Shown here: positions 43,575 to 52,370 of the stretch, one piece after another
Position numbering within the stretch: the first letter of the stretch is position 1
Layout of the letters: every line of letters starts with the position of its first letter
Assembly (NCBI RefSeq): GCF_029664245.1
Contig: NZ_JANAIE010000006.1
Span: forward strand, 62,001 to 126,000
Length of the DNA stretch: 64,000 bases
DNA from: Profundicola chukchiensis
GTDB lineage: Bacteria > Bacteroidota > Bacteroidia > Flavobacteriales > Weeksellaceae
Reading direction: 5' to 3'
Program-made: the position numbers and the translations under genes
Notes under the pieces: model-generated
The model's database searches: none
What the model was told of the DNA's origin: nothing
The model's input: only the letters and a program-made list of their open reading frames with translations

Positions 43575-43926
43575 TCTTGGGTGTAATTGGATTAGCAACA
43601 AAATTCAAACTTCAACGATTAACAAGTTCCTTGACAATATTACCTTTCTAGATCTCAACTTTGCTTTTAGTCAGAAATTGAATTTTGACATAAGTTCAGA
43701 GCGTTATTGTTTTGGAAGCTTAGAAGGCAAAAATGATTATTACTTTCTTGATTTAGATGCAAGATATGTTGTTAAGAAAAATAAGTTAACCTTTATGCTT
43801 TCTGGGAAAAACCTTTTGAACACGGATACTTTTAGAAGTGTTTCTATTAGTGATATTGGCAGTTCAACAAGTGAAGTCAGACTACTACCAAGATACCTCC
43901 TTTTAAAATTGGATTATCGGTTTTAA
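43567..43926 (+). pseudogene. C-terminal remnant of a TonB-dependent receptor
   Basis: About 119 codons encode alternating beta strands typical of the end of an outer-membrane barrel. FLDLDARYVVKKNKLTFMLS leads to GKNLLNTDTFRSVSI, where the GKNLLN/NLFN-type motif is typical of TonB-dependent receptors. LLPRYLLLKLDYRF ends in the aromatic residue used by the BAM complex. The N-terminal plug, most of the barrel and any signal peptide are missing. The open frame starts at 43549 inside the glycosylase gene in another frame. Presumably most of a receptor gene was deleted or the fragment was moved here. Confidence 0.75.
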
Positions 43927-44085
43927 ATAAATTAAAGTATTTATCAATTTTAGTTAAAGTGAAATACTAAGTTTAAAGATGCTATAGTCGCAGATAATAT
44001 TTCCTTTTTTTCAATACTCTTAATTCAGTAAATTATCTAAAAAAACTAATTTATATTAAAATTATTGCTAATAAGTTAATTAAAA

Positions 44086-44097
44086 TACAATATTGTA
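44086..44097. promoter_or_regulatory. 12-bp palindrome upstream of the sensor kinase gene
   Basis: TACAATATTGTA is perfectly self-complementary and lies about 80 nt before the ATG. It may be an operator, but such AT-rich palindromes also arise by chance in this composition. Confidence 0.25.
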
Positions 44098-44177
44098 ATA
44101 AATTTAGTTGTAAATTCGTAATAATAAGCAACACAAATAGAGACTGATTTTACTCAATTCTATTTGGCCAATTTATT

Positions 44178-47100
44178 ATGAAACTCACTACAAGGTTTCA
44201 ATGGTTTCAAAGTGAAGCGATTAGAAATCATAACATAAAGTACTCAACCTTATTCTTTTGTATTTTCAAGAGTTGCATAAAAACTTACGATAAAATTTTA
44301 ATTCGAAGATATCTTCGGTATTCTTTAATTTCATTCTTACTTATCAGTCTGACTTTTTCTTGTTCAGAAGACACCAAAAATCATCTGACAGAACCAAGTA
44401 TAGAGCTTTCACCACCTAGAAAAATAAAAGCTAAGCCAGATACCATTATTTTACTTAAAAATCAAATTCCACCTGAATTTTTAGGTACATGGGATGTTAA
44501 TAAGCTCAAAATTAAGGAGGCTCCAAAAGCGAGTTATTACTCTTATATGGAGAACTTTAATACGGAGCATGGCTTAGCACTAGGTTCTTTGTTGTGTAGT
44601 TTTAGAGACAAAGATGGCTTGCTATGGTTTGGTACTTCAGGTAATGGAGTCAACCGTTATGATGGACAAAATTTTATCACTTATAATAGTTCAAATGGCC
44701 TTATACATAATTTGGTTCGAGATATTATGCAAGATAGTTTTGGGAATATTTGGTTTTCTACCTATGGTGGGCTTAGTAGGTTTAATGGTAGAGTTTTTAT
44801 TAATTACACTACCAAAAATGGTCTTATAAATAATGATGTGACAAAAATGATTGAGGTCACTCCGGGTTATTATTGGATAGCCTCTGAAGGTGGAATCAAT
44901 CATTTTGATGGGAAAAACTTCAAAAGTTTTAAAATAGAGGTTGATAACAAAAATTTAGCAGTTCTTGATTTTATTATCGATTACGATAAAAACTTGATAG
45001 TAGCTACACCAATGGGCGTTTATCTTTTAAGAGTAGATGAAGAATTCAATATTGTTGAAACTCTACCATACTTCAAAAAATCTCCCATCATGAAGGAGGT
45101 TATTTTGAATATTCATCAAGATAAGGAGGGGAATGTATGGTTGGGTAGCTCTAATGGTGTTTACTTTATTAATCATAAATCCAAAGTATCGGATAATTTA
45201 AAAGTAAAACATTATAGCACTAAAAATGGTCTAGTGTCTAATGACATAAATACAATTACTGAAGACTCTAATCATAATATTTGGATTTGTACCGAACAAG
45301 GACTTAGTCGTCTAAGCTATCATTCAATCAAGGAAACTGTTCCCCAGTTTTTTAATATTACCACAAACGAGGGTTTGATTCATAACAATGTAAAAAGTAT
45401 TGTAGAAGATAATTCGGGTAGTTTGTGGATTAGCACCTTGGGCGGAGGAATCAGTAAATATAATGGAGAGTCAGTTCAAAGTTTAACGACCAAACAAGGT
45501 TTAAACTCTGATTTAATATTGGCTATTGGAGCTGATAAACTTGAAAGGCTTTGGCTTGGGGATTCCGAAGGAGGTTTGAGTCAGATGGTGGATGGTCATA
45601 TTTTGGATGTTACTAAAAATATAAAATCAAAATTAGGATACATTGCTGATGTAGCAAGAGATAAGAACAACGATTTATGGTTTGCAACTGATCATGGAAT
45701 TATTAAATATAATAGGAATAAATTAACTCGATTAACTGAAAATCATGGCATTTTACCCAACTTTATAATAAGTCATTTCGGAGATGAAAATGGAAATCAA
45801 TGGTTTGGATCCTATGAGGCTGGTTTGAACAGAATTAAAGAAGATTCTTTGTTTTTATACACCACCGAAAGTGGTTTGGTACACAATACAGTGTGGAGTT
45901 TGATTCAAGATGCTGAAAATGACATTTGGATGGCTACCAGAGGTGGTTTGTCGAATTATGATGGCGAGTTTTTCACGAATTTCACTCAGAAACAAGGTTT
46001 GGTAGAGGACAAGCTTTCTTGTGTATTTGAGGATAGTCGTGGTAATCTGATTATCGGAAGTTGGGGGAGTGGTGTTAGCTTCGTTCGTAAGAAGAACAGA
46101 AAGAAATTAAAGGAAATCGATCAGGTAAATTATACTTCTTACTTTGAAAGATTCACTACTAGCGAAGGTCTTTCCAATGATGTTGTTTATGGAATTTTAG
46201 AAGATAGCAAGGGAAATATATTTATTGGCTCTAGTTTGGGGATTACGGTTCTGAAAGGAGGAATTTCTCCTTCAGGTCCAGAGATTTCCAGGTTAGGTAT
46301 CGAAAATTTTAATCAGAAAACAGGATATGCTGTTAAAGATATTTCAAACAACCATGCTATGTATATGGATCAAAATGATGTATTATGGGCTGGAACGGGA
46401 GAGAAGCTCATTCGTTTTGATTATAGTAAAGTCATAAGAAATACAAAACCAGCTTCGGTATTTATTCATAACCTTAGAATTAACAATGAAAAAATTAGTT
46501 GGCACTTGCTAGACAGCTATCATCAATCCATCACAGCTGATATAGATTCTTTGTCGTCTGTACCCTCTTATAAGTTAGATGAAATCATGGTTTATGGCAA
46601 AAAACTGAATCAGTCTCAACGAGATTCCGTGATTAAAAAGTTTAAAAGAATCACTTTTGATAGTGTGCAAAATTTTTATTCATTACCCTATAATTTGAGT
46701 CTTCCTTACAATAAGAATAAGCTAAGTTTTGATTTTGTTGGAGTAGAAACCAATCGACCTCAATTGATGCAGTATCAATATAAATTAGAAGGTTATGATA
46801 ATGCCTGGAGCCCGCTTACAAATCAAACTTCTGTCACATATGGTAATGTGCACGAAGGAAGTTATGTGTTTAATGTGAAGGCTTTGAATCCTGACGGAGT
46901 GTGGAGCCCGATTACGTCTTTTAAATTTAATATTCAGCCTCCGTGGTATAGGTCGGTCTTGGCTTATATCATTTATTTTATTTGTTCGATTTTAATTTTG
47001 TTTGTAATCGATAAGATTCAGAGAATTCGTTTGGCGGAAAAAGAAGAAAAACGAATGGTGGCGAGAGACCTTCAAAATGCTAAAAAAGTAGAGAAAGCTT

Positions 47101-47894
47101 ATGAAAAATTAAGAAATACACAATCTCAATTAATTCAAGCAGAGAAGATGGCCTCGCTCGGTCAATTGACTGCTGGGATTGCACATGAAATTCAAAATCC
47201 TCTGAATTTCGTCACCAATTATTCAGAGGTCAGTATGGAGTTGCTACAAGAAATGGCCGAGGAAATGGTGAAAGGAAATACTGCTGAGGCGAATGAATTA
47301 GCGGAACTCGTGAGTCAAAATATGAAAAAGATTAAAGAGCATGGACTTCGTGCCGATAGTATTGTCAAAAATATGTTGCAACATAGTCGATCTAATGCGG
47401 GACTAAAAGTATCCACTAATATAAACGCCTTATCAAGTGAGTTTGTGAATTTAGCTTATCACGGATTTCGTTCGCAGAACAAGTCTTTTCATGTGAAAAT
47501 CATCACCGAACTAGACGAAAGTTTGGAGAAAATTGAAATTGTTCCTCAAGATTTGGGTAGAGTTATCTTAAATATTGCAACCAATGCCATTTATGCCTGT
47601 CTAGAAAAATACGAGAAAAAAGAACCACCCAATTACCAGGCTCAAGTAAAACTCAAAACTAAAGATTTAGGTGCTCAACTAGAGATTTCAATCGAGGATA
47701 ACGGAATTGGAATGTCTAAAAAAATCATTCACAAAATCTTCCAACCCTTCTTTACTACCAAACCTCCAGGTTCGGGAACAGGTCTAGGCCTTAGTATGAG
47801 CTATGACATTGTGGTGAAATCTATAGGAGGAAAGCTGGTGGTTGAATCCGTTCCCATGCAAGGGTCTACTTTTAGAATATTAATCCCTAAATAA
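44178..47894 (+). CDS. Beta-propeller sensor histidine kinase
   Basis: A 1238-residue membrane sensor. An N-terminal hydrophobic stretch (about 48-62) ends in LTFSCSED, which resembles a lipobox. Two-component propeller repeats follow (about 90-720), with recurring TTKNGLINNDV/IWFSTYGG-like units forming a periplasmic double propeller. Next come a Y_Y_Y domain (about 865-915) and a membrane helix (926-945). A cytoplasmic kinase completes the protein: HisKA with H1003 in GIAHEIQNPLNF, N box NIATNAIYA, G1 EDNGIGMS, and G2 GSGTGLGLS. Unlike HTCS hybrids it has no receiver or AraC output; the receiver is in the next gene. It probably senses a periplasmic ligand and phosphorylates the receiver-cyclase. 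The 47 or so residues before the hydrophobic stretch are unusual. Confidence 0.9.
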   Translation: MKLTTRFQWFQSEAIRNHNIKYSTLFFCIFKSCIKTYDKILIRRYLRYSLISFLLISLTFSCSEDTKNHLTEPSIELSPPRKIKAKPDTIILLKNQIPPEFLGTWDVNKLKIKEAPKASYYSYMENFNTEHGLALGSLLCSFRDKDGLLWFGTSGNGVNRYDGQNFITYNSSNGLIHNLVRDIMQDSFGNIWFSTYGGLSRFNGRVFINYTTKNGLINNDVTKMIEVTPGYYWIASEGGINHFDGKNFKSFKIEVDNKNLAVLDFIIDYDKNLIVATPMGVYLLRVDEEFNIVETLPYFKKSPIMKEVILNIHQDKEGNVWLGSSNGVYFINHKSKVSDNLKVKHYSTKNGLVSNDINTITEDSNHNIWICTEQGLSRLSYHSIKETVPQFFNITTNEGLIHNNVKSIVEDNSGSLWISTLGGGISKYNGESVQSLTTKQGLNSDLILAIGADKLERLWLGDSEGGLSQMVDGHILDVTKNIKSKLGYIADVARDKNNDLWFATDHGIIKYNRNKLTRLTENHGILPNFIISHFGDENGNQWFGSYEAGLNRIKEDSLFLYTTESGLVHNTVWSLIQDAENDIWMATRGGLSNYDGEFFTNFTQKQGLVEDKLSCVFEDSRGNLIIGSWGSGVSFVRKKNRKKLKEIDQVNYTSYFERFTTSEGLSNDVVYGILEDSKGNIFIGSSLGITVLKGGISPSGPEISRLGIENFNQKTGYAVKDISNNHAMYMDQNDVLWAGTGEKLIRFDYSKVIRNTKPASVFIHNLRINNEKISWHLLDSYHQSITADIDSLSSVPSYKLDEIMVYGKKLNQSQRDSVIKKFKRITFDSVQNFYSLPYNLSLPYNKNKLSFDFVGVETNRPQLMQYQYKLEGYDNAWSPLTNQTSVTYGNVHEGSYVFNVKALNPDGVWSPITSFKFNIQPPWYRSVLAYIIYFICSILILFVIDKIQRIRLAEKEEKRMVARDLQNAKKVEKAYEKLRNTQSQLIQAEKMASLGQLTAGIAHEIQNPLNFVTNYSEVSMELLQEMAEEMVKGNTAEANELAELVSQNMKKIKEHGLRADSIVKNMLQHSRSNAGLKVSTNINALSSEFVNLAYHGFRSQNKSFHVKIITELDESLEKIEIVPQDLGRVILNIATNAIYACLEKYEKKEPPNYQAQVKLKTKDLGAQLEISIEDNGIGMSKKIIHKIFQPFFTTKPPGSGTGLGLSMSYDIVVKSIGGKLVVESVPMQGSTFRILIPK

Positions 47895-48027
47895 TTATAT
47901 ATGAAAACGCTACTCAATCAAACCCCAAACAAATCTTATTTTCAATTTCAACTCATAGTTTATTTTAAATTATCTCTAGTTGATCTATCAGCGTATTGGA
48001 ATTGTATAAACTTTAAAAATAAAGGTT

Positions 48028-49068
48028 ATGCATAAGATACTTGTAGTGGATGACGAAATGGACTTCGAAGTTTTGATTAGGCAGAAGTTCAGAAAACAAA
48101 TTAGAGATAACGATTATGAATTTTTATTTGCAGAGAATGGAAATGTCGCTTTAGAGAGATTGCAAGAAAACTCTGATGTTGACATAATTCTCACAGATAT
48201 CAACATGCCCGAAATGGATGGTCTTACACTTTTAACCGAGCTTAATCAACATTATCCTTTGGTGAAAACTATTATCGTCTCAGCCTATGGAGATATGGAA
48301 AACATAAGGATAGCAATGAATCGAGGTGCGTTTGACTTCATTACGAAGCCTATCAATTTTCAAGATTTAACGATAACTATTCAGAAGACGCTCGACCATG
48401 TGGAGCATGTTAAAGAGACTTTAGTGGCTATTAAAGAAAACAACATTCTAAAGATGTATGTCGATGAAAGTGTTTTAAACTTTATGGGAAGCAGGGATTA
48501 TGAAAATAGTTACATGGACAATGAAATAATACAAGGGACGGTGATATTTATAGATATCTGTTGTTTTACTAAAATCAGTGAAAACCAAAATGCCGATGTG
48601 GTGGTTAAAATGGTCAATACCTATTTCGATGTTATGGTAAAGGAAATTATAGCTCAAAAGGGAACTATTGACAAGTTTATTGGAGATGCCGTAATGGCTG
48701 TCTTTAAGGGTGACTTTCACTTAGATCGTGCGGTTGAAGCTGCCTTGGCGGTACGAACAAGTCTTAAAAAATTAGTTTCTATTGAGGGGTTTCCTGAATT
48801 TACACCCAATGTTTCCATTGGAATCAATAGTGGCGAAATGATATCTGGAAATATTGGATCAGAAACACTAAAGCGATTAGATTTCACTGTTTTAGGTGAT
48901 ACTGTAAATGTAGCAGCTCGAATTCAAGAAGCAGCAGAGGAAAATCAAATTCTAATTTGTGAGCATTGTTTTCAAAAGATTAAACAAGCTTTTAAATGTG
49001 AGAAAATTGGCGATATAAGACTGAAAAACAAGGCTATGCCTATTGCGCTTTTTGAGGTGATTGAATAA
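48028..49068 (+). CDS. Receiver domain-class III nucleotide cyclase fusion
   Basis: A 346-residue response regulator. The receiver (1-125) has the acidic pocket DDE (8-10), phospho-acceptor D57 in LTDINMP, S85 in VSAYG and K108 in ITKP. The cyclase homology domain (about 165-346) has both metal-binding aspartates (D176 in FIDICCF, D220 in [11 protein letters not shown]), base-recognition K216 and T287 (K/T as in class IIIb adenylate cyclases), and the transition-state pair N294/R298 in [11 protein letters not shown]. All catalytic residues are present in one chain, so a homodimer should be active. It lies 133 nt after the kinase and 16 nt before a Pycsar-like effector. The product is predicted to be cAMP, but a pyrimidine cyclic nucleotide is not excluded. 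Confidence 0.92.
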   Translation: MHKILVVDDEMDFEVLIRQKFRKQIRDNDYEFLFAENGNVALERLQENSDVDIILTDINMPEMDGLTLLTELNQHYPLVKTIIVSAYGDMENIRIAMNRGAFDFITKPINFQDLTITIQKTLDHVEHVKETLVAIKENNILKMYVDESVLNFMGSRDYENSYMDNEIIQGTVIFIDICCFTKISENQNADVVVKMVNTYFDVMVKEIIAQKGTIDKFIGDAVMAVFKGDFHLDRAVEAALAVRTSLKKLVSIEGFPEFTPNVSIGINSGEMISGNIGSETLKRLDFTVLGDTVNVAARIQEAAEENQILICEHCFQKIKQAFKCEKIGDIRLKNKAMPIALFEVIE

Positions 49069-49084
49069 TTAAATACCAAAAGAC

Positions 49085-49639
49085 ATGAAAAGTAAATCAA
49101 AGAAAATAGAGCGGCATATGGCCAATGAATCCAAGATCAATTTGGTGCATCATTATTGGAATAGCATTAATTATATATTTAGTTTAATTAAAGGTTCTGA
49201 AATCAAGGCAGGTTTAATTTTGTCTTTTTATGGATTGTTATTAAATCTTGTTTTTCAAAAAATAAATTTCATTCTTGGAGGAGATAAGATTTCTATTCTT
49301 CTCTATGTAATTACAGGTTTGTGGGTTTTAATTACTTGTATATCAATATTTTTTAGTATTCAATGTTTTATACCGAAGTTAGAAGGAAAGTATGATAAGA
49401 ATATATTTTTCTACAGAGATATTGTGTCTAAATTTGGTGATATTCATGAGTTTTCAAAGACTTTTCACTCGGTGAGTAAAGATGAAAAAGAATTGTTTGA
49501 AGAGCTAGGTCAACAGATTTTTATTTTATCTAAAATCGCTTCAAAAAAGTTTAAAAGTGTGAATAATTCTCTAAAATTCTTAGCGATTGGGTTAGTACTC
49601 TTATTATTGTTAATAATTGTTTTTCTTTTTTCTAGATAA
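49085..49639 (+). CDS. Pycsar TM effector-like membrane protein
   Basis: A 184-residue membrane protein. An amphipathic start (ANESKINLVHHYWNSINYIFSLIKGSEIKAG) leads into two membrane helices (about 41-57 and 68-92). A soluble loop contains IFFYRDIVSKFGDIHEFSKTF, then a QQIFILSKIASKKFKSVNNSLKFL helix, then a final membrane helix (about 162-182). This order, including a KAG/KAS step into the first helix and a Q-x-x-x-LS-x-IA-x-K(K/Y) helix before the last span, is the pattern of the Pycsar effector/DUF5706 family. In Pycsar defence such proteins are triggered by cyclic nucleotides and damage the inner membrane. It starts 16 nt after the cyclase gene, which supports a cyclase-effector pair. Confidence 0.75.
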   Translation: MKSKSKKIERHMANESKINLVHHYWNSINYIFSLIKGSEIKAGLILSFYGLLLNLVFQKINFILGGDKISILLYVITGLWVLITCISIFFSIQCFIPKLEGKYDKNIFFYRDIVSKFGDIHEFSKTFHSVSKDEKELFEELGQQIFILSKIASKKFKSVNNSLKFLAIGLVLLLLLIIVFLFSR

Positions 49640-49655
49640 CTTTATTTGTTGTAAA

Positions 49656-50030
49656 TCAGCGCTTTGCATAGATGATGAAACCGATTATAATGATGCTTAA
49701 ATAATTGGCTAAATCAAATTTGCTATGTGGAGCAATGGAATACTTTAAAATTACCGATGTTGTAAAAAGTATGATACTAACTCTATAAATATTCAAATCC
49801 TTCATTCGATAGCTTTTAATTTTATTGATGGCAAAAAACATTAAAACAACAACAATTGCTGTCATTAGAAATGTATTCACCCATCTACCTAAATGAGGCA
49901 TAAATTCATATCTCTCCATCATATCAATAAAAAACCCTTCTAATAGAATAGAGACGTTTCTAACGGAAAGCCAAAGAAATATCCCAATACCTATCCAGAG
50001 AATTCTACTATAAACTCTTTTGTCATTCAT
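49656..50030 (-). CDS. Small multi-span membrane protein of unknown function
   Basis: A 124-residue protein with four likely membrane segments (about 8-30, 52-68, 82-98 and 106-121). It begins MNDKRVYSRILWIGIG. I do not recognise a family. It starts 9 nt after comM stops, so it is probably co-transcribed with comM, and it converges on the Pycsar-like effector gene with only 16 nt between their stops. No catalytic motif or signal peptide cleavage site is visible. Confidence 0.7.
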   Translation of the reverse strand: MNDKRVYSRILWIGIGIFLWLSVRNVSILLEGFFIDMMERYEFMPHLGRWVNTFLMTAIVVVLMFFAINKIKSYRMKDLNIYRVSIILFTTSVILKYSIAPHSKFDLANYLSIIIIGFIIYAKR

Positions 50031-50039
50031 AATTTATTT

Positions 50040-51575
50040 TTAAATCCACTTGTCTTTATCTAAACTTCTATATTGTATAGCCTCTGCTAAATGATGAGAC
50101 TTTAAAACCTCTAAATGCTCTAAATCTGCAATGGTTCTAGCAACGCGTAATATTCGATCATAAGCTCTTGCGGAAAGGTGGAGTTTGTCCATCGCTTTTT
50201 TTATTAAATCTTGTGAAGCTTCATCTAATTGGCAATAAGCATCTAATTCTTTAGGTCCCATTTGAGCATTATAATGTACATGCTCTAACTCATGGTAGCG
50301 CTCTGTTTGAATATGTCGAGCAGCTTCGACTCTGGCTCGTATTACTTCGCTTTTTTCTCCATTTCTTTCTGAAGATAATTCCTCGAAAGGCACCGGTGTA
50401 ACTTCTATATGTAAATCAATCCGGTCGAGGAGTGGTCCGGAAATCTTGTTTAAATATCTTTGCATTTCCATAGCTGTTGAGGTGTTCTGGGGATCATCTG
50501 GGAAATATCCGCTTGGGCTAGGATTCATAGAGGCTACTAACATAAAACTCGCAGGATAAGTCACAGTAAACTTAGCTCTTGAAATCGTAACTTCTCTGTC
50601 TTCTAAGGGTTGTCGCATTACTTCTAGAACGCTTCTTTGAAACTCTGGAAGTTCATCTAGAAATAAGACGCCATTATGAGCTAATGATATTTCTCCTGGT
50701 TGAGGATAACTTCCGCCACCAACCAAGGCAACATCAGAAATAGTATGATGCGGCGAGGCAAAGGGGCGAGATGTCATCAGCGATGAATCCTTGTTTAATT
50801 TACCAGCCACTGAGTGAATCTTGGTAGTTTCTAATGCTTCTTGTAAGCTCAAAGGTGGTAAAATCGAGGCAATCCTTTTAGCTAACATGGTTTTACCACT
50901 TCCAGGAGGGCCAATTAATAAAATATTATGCCCACCTGCAGCAGCTATTTCCATGGCACGCTTTACATTTTCTTGACCTTTAACATCAGCAAAATCAAAA
51001 GGGAAATTAGCTAAGTTATCATAGAATTCCTTTCGCGTATCAACAATGGTTTTCTCTAGCGGAATGGATTTATCAAAGAAGTCTACAACTTGCTTAATAT
51101 TATCAACCCCATAAACTTTAAGATTATTTACTACAGCAGCTTCTTTAGCATTAGCTTTGGGTAAAATAAAACCTTTAAAACCTTCAGATCGAGCTTGAAT
51201 GGCAATTGGTAAAACACCTTTTATTGGATTTAAAGTTCCATCCAGCGAAAGTTCACCCATAATGATGTAATCAGAAATATCGTTTGCTCGAATTTGCTCT
51301 GAAGCAGCTAGGATTCCCATGGCTATCGTTAAATCATAGGCAGAACCTTCTTTACGCATATCTGCCGGAGCCATATTAATCGTAATTTTTTTCTTTGGAA
51401 CTTTGTATCCGATGTTGTTAAGAGCGGCATTAATTCGGTGAGCACTTTCTTTTACGGCATTATCGGGTAGGCCCACAAGAAAGTATCCCACACCTTTAGA
51501 TCCAACATTAACTTCGACCGTAATGGTGGTGGCATTGATCCCAAAAAGAGTACTTCCGTAAGTTTTTACCAACAT
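50040..51575 (-). CDS. comM: YifB/ComM family Mg-chelatase-like AAA+ ATPase
   Basis: A 511-residue AAA+ helicase-like protein. The N-terminal ChlI-like domain (about 1-185) starts MLVKTYGSTLFGINA and includes GLPDNAVKES. Walker A is GPPGSGKTMLAKR (near 218), Walker B is in GVLFLDELPEF, and RPFASPHHTISDVALVGGG is the family signature. ComM promotes branch migration during natural transformation in Vibrio and Acinetobacter. In other phyla the family is widespread and less well understood. Length is normal. No clear promoter box is seen upstream. Confidence 0.95.
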   Translation of the reverse strand: MLVKTYGSTLFGINATTITVEVNVGSKGVGYFLVGLPDNAVKESAHRINAALNNIGYKVPKKKITINMAPADMRKEGSAYDLTIAMGILAASEQIRANDISDYIIMGELSLDGTLNPIKGVLPIAIQARSEGFKGFILPKANAKEAAVVNNLKVYGVDNIKQVVDFFDKSIPLEKTIVDTRKEFYDNLANFPFDFADVKGQENVKRAMEIAAAGGHNILLIGPPGSGKTMLAKRIASILPPLSLQEALETTKIHSVAGKLNKDSSLMTSRPFASPHHTISDVALVGGGSYPQPGEISLAHNGVLFLDELPEFQRSVLEVMRQPLEDREVTISRAKFTVTYPASFMLVASMNPSPSGYFPDDPQNTSTAMEMQRYLNKISGPLLDRIDLHIEVTPVPFEELSSERNGEKSEVIRARVEAARHIQTERYHELEHVHYNAQMGPKELDAYCQLDEASQDLIKKAMDKLHLSARAYDRILRVARTIADLEHLEVLKSHHLAEAIQYRSLDKDKWI

Positions 51576-51807
51576 TTTAGCTAAATTCTCCTATAAAAAT
51601 AGAAATTTTATCCTTAATAAAGTAGTAAATATTTAAATATAAGCTCTAATTGTGGAGATGTTAGATGGTTTTAGGTTGTTAAACTAAGAATAACGAAAAC
51701 AGTTTGCGGTATAATCTACATTTAACTAAATTGCATCTCCTAAGCATAAACTTTGTGTGCATCATTATTTTTATAAAGTGTACCTTAGTTTAGATTTACA
51801 GAAGGTT

Positions 51808-52290
51808 ATGACAAAGAAGAAAGTAAGTTTTGAATATGAAGAAATAACTTCAATAGAAGCCTGTGACGAAAACATTCAATCATTATACAGCGAAGCCCAA
51901 AAGGCAAAAGAAAAAGCTTATGCTCCTTATTCTAATTTTAAGGTTGGCGCAGCTTTATTATTAGAAAATGGTGAGGTTTTCACTGGAAACAACCAAGAAA
52001 ATGCAGCTTATCCATCTGGTTTATGCGCAGAACGTGTAGCGATTTTTTCTGCCAAGTCAAAGTATCCTGATGTGGCTATTAAATCATTGGTAATTGTTAC
52101 AAGTGCTAAAAATGTTCAAGCGCCTGTTTCACCATGTGGTAGCTGCCGTCAAGTTCTCTTGGAATATGAATTTGCTCAGAAAAAACCATTCGATATTTAT
52201 TTACAAACAAAAGGTCAAGGATTGATAAAAGTTGCTTCGGCAAATCATCTTTTACCATTTAGTTTTAATTCTGATATGTTAAACGGATAG
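51808..52290 (+). CDS. cdd: Cytidine deaminase
   Basis: A zinc-dependent deaminase of cytidine and deoxycytidine in pyrimidine salvage. The start is placed at ATG 51808 (160 residues); an upstream in-frame ATG at 51757 would add 17 hydrophobic or aromatic residues not expected for the family. The substrate-binding YAPYSNFKVGAALL, the zinc/catalytic GLCAERVAIF (C and E) and PCGSCRQVLLE (two Cys) are all present. Divergent from comM. A one-mismatch -7 box (TACCTTAG, 51781-51788) fits the shorter start. Confidence 0.92.
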   Translation: MTKKKVSFEYEEITSIEACDENIQSLYSEAQKAKEKAYAPYSNFKVGAALLLENGEVFTGNNQENAAYPSGLCAERVAIFSAKSKYPDVAIKSLVIVTSAKNVQAPVSPCGSCRQVLLEYEFAQKKPFDIYLQTKGQGLIKVASANHLLPFSFNSDMLNG

Positions 52291-52297
52291 GCAAAGA

Positions 52298-52329
52298 TTT
52301 GTCCGTTTAAGTCTTATCTCGTAATTTTG
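52298..52329 (+). promoter_or_regulatory. pdhA-pdhC promoter
   Basis: TTTG (52298-52301) and TAATTTTG (52322-52329) are 20 nt apart, a standard Bacteroidota promoter. The leader to 52371 is about 38 nt. Confidence 0.75.
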
Positions 52330-52370
52330 CTAATCTATATAATTCCGTAAGGAAATCTTGAGTTCACAAT

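Noticed and set aside
43549-43926. 125-residue ORF as an intact outer-membrane protein
   Set aside because: No signal peptide, the start lies inside another gene, and the content is only the last strands of a receptor barrel. Treated as a remnant.
47901-48035. 44-codon ORF between the sensor kinase and the receiver-cyclase, overlapping the cyclase start by 8 nt
   Set aside because: The composition looks like intergenic AT-rich DNA, with no recognisable motif and no coupling signal. It might be a leader but I cannot support it.
52281-52308. Hairpin AAACGGA/TCCGTTT after cdd as a terminator
   Set aside because: The stem has a bulge and no T tract follows. Its right part overlaps the pdhA -33 element, so a terminator call is not justified.
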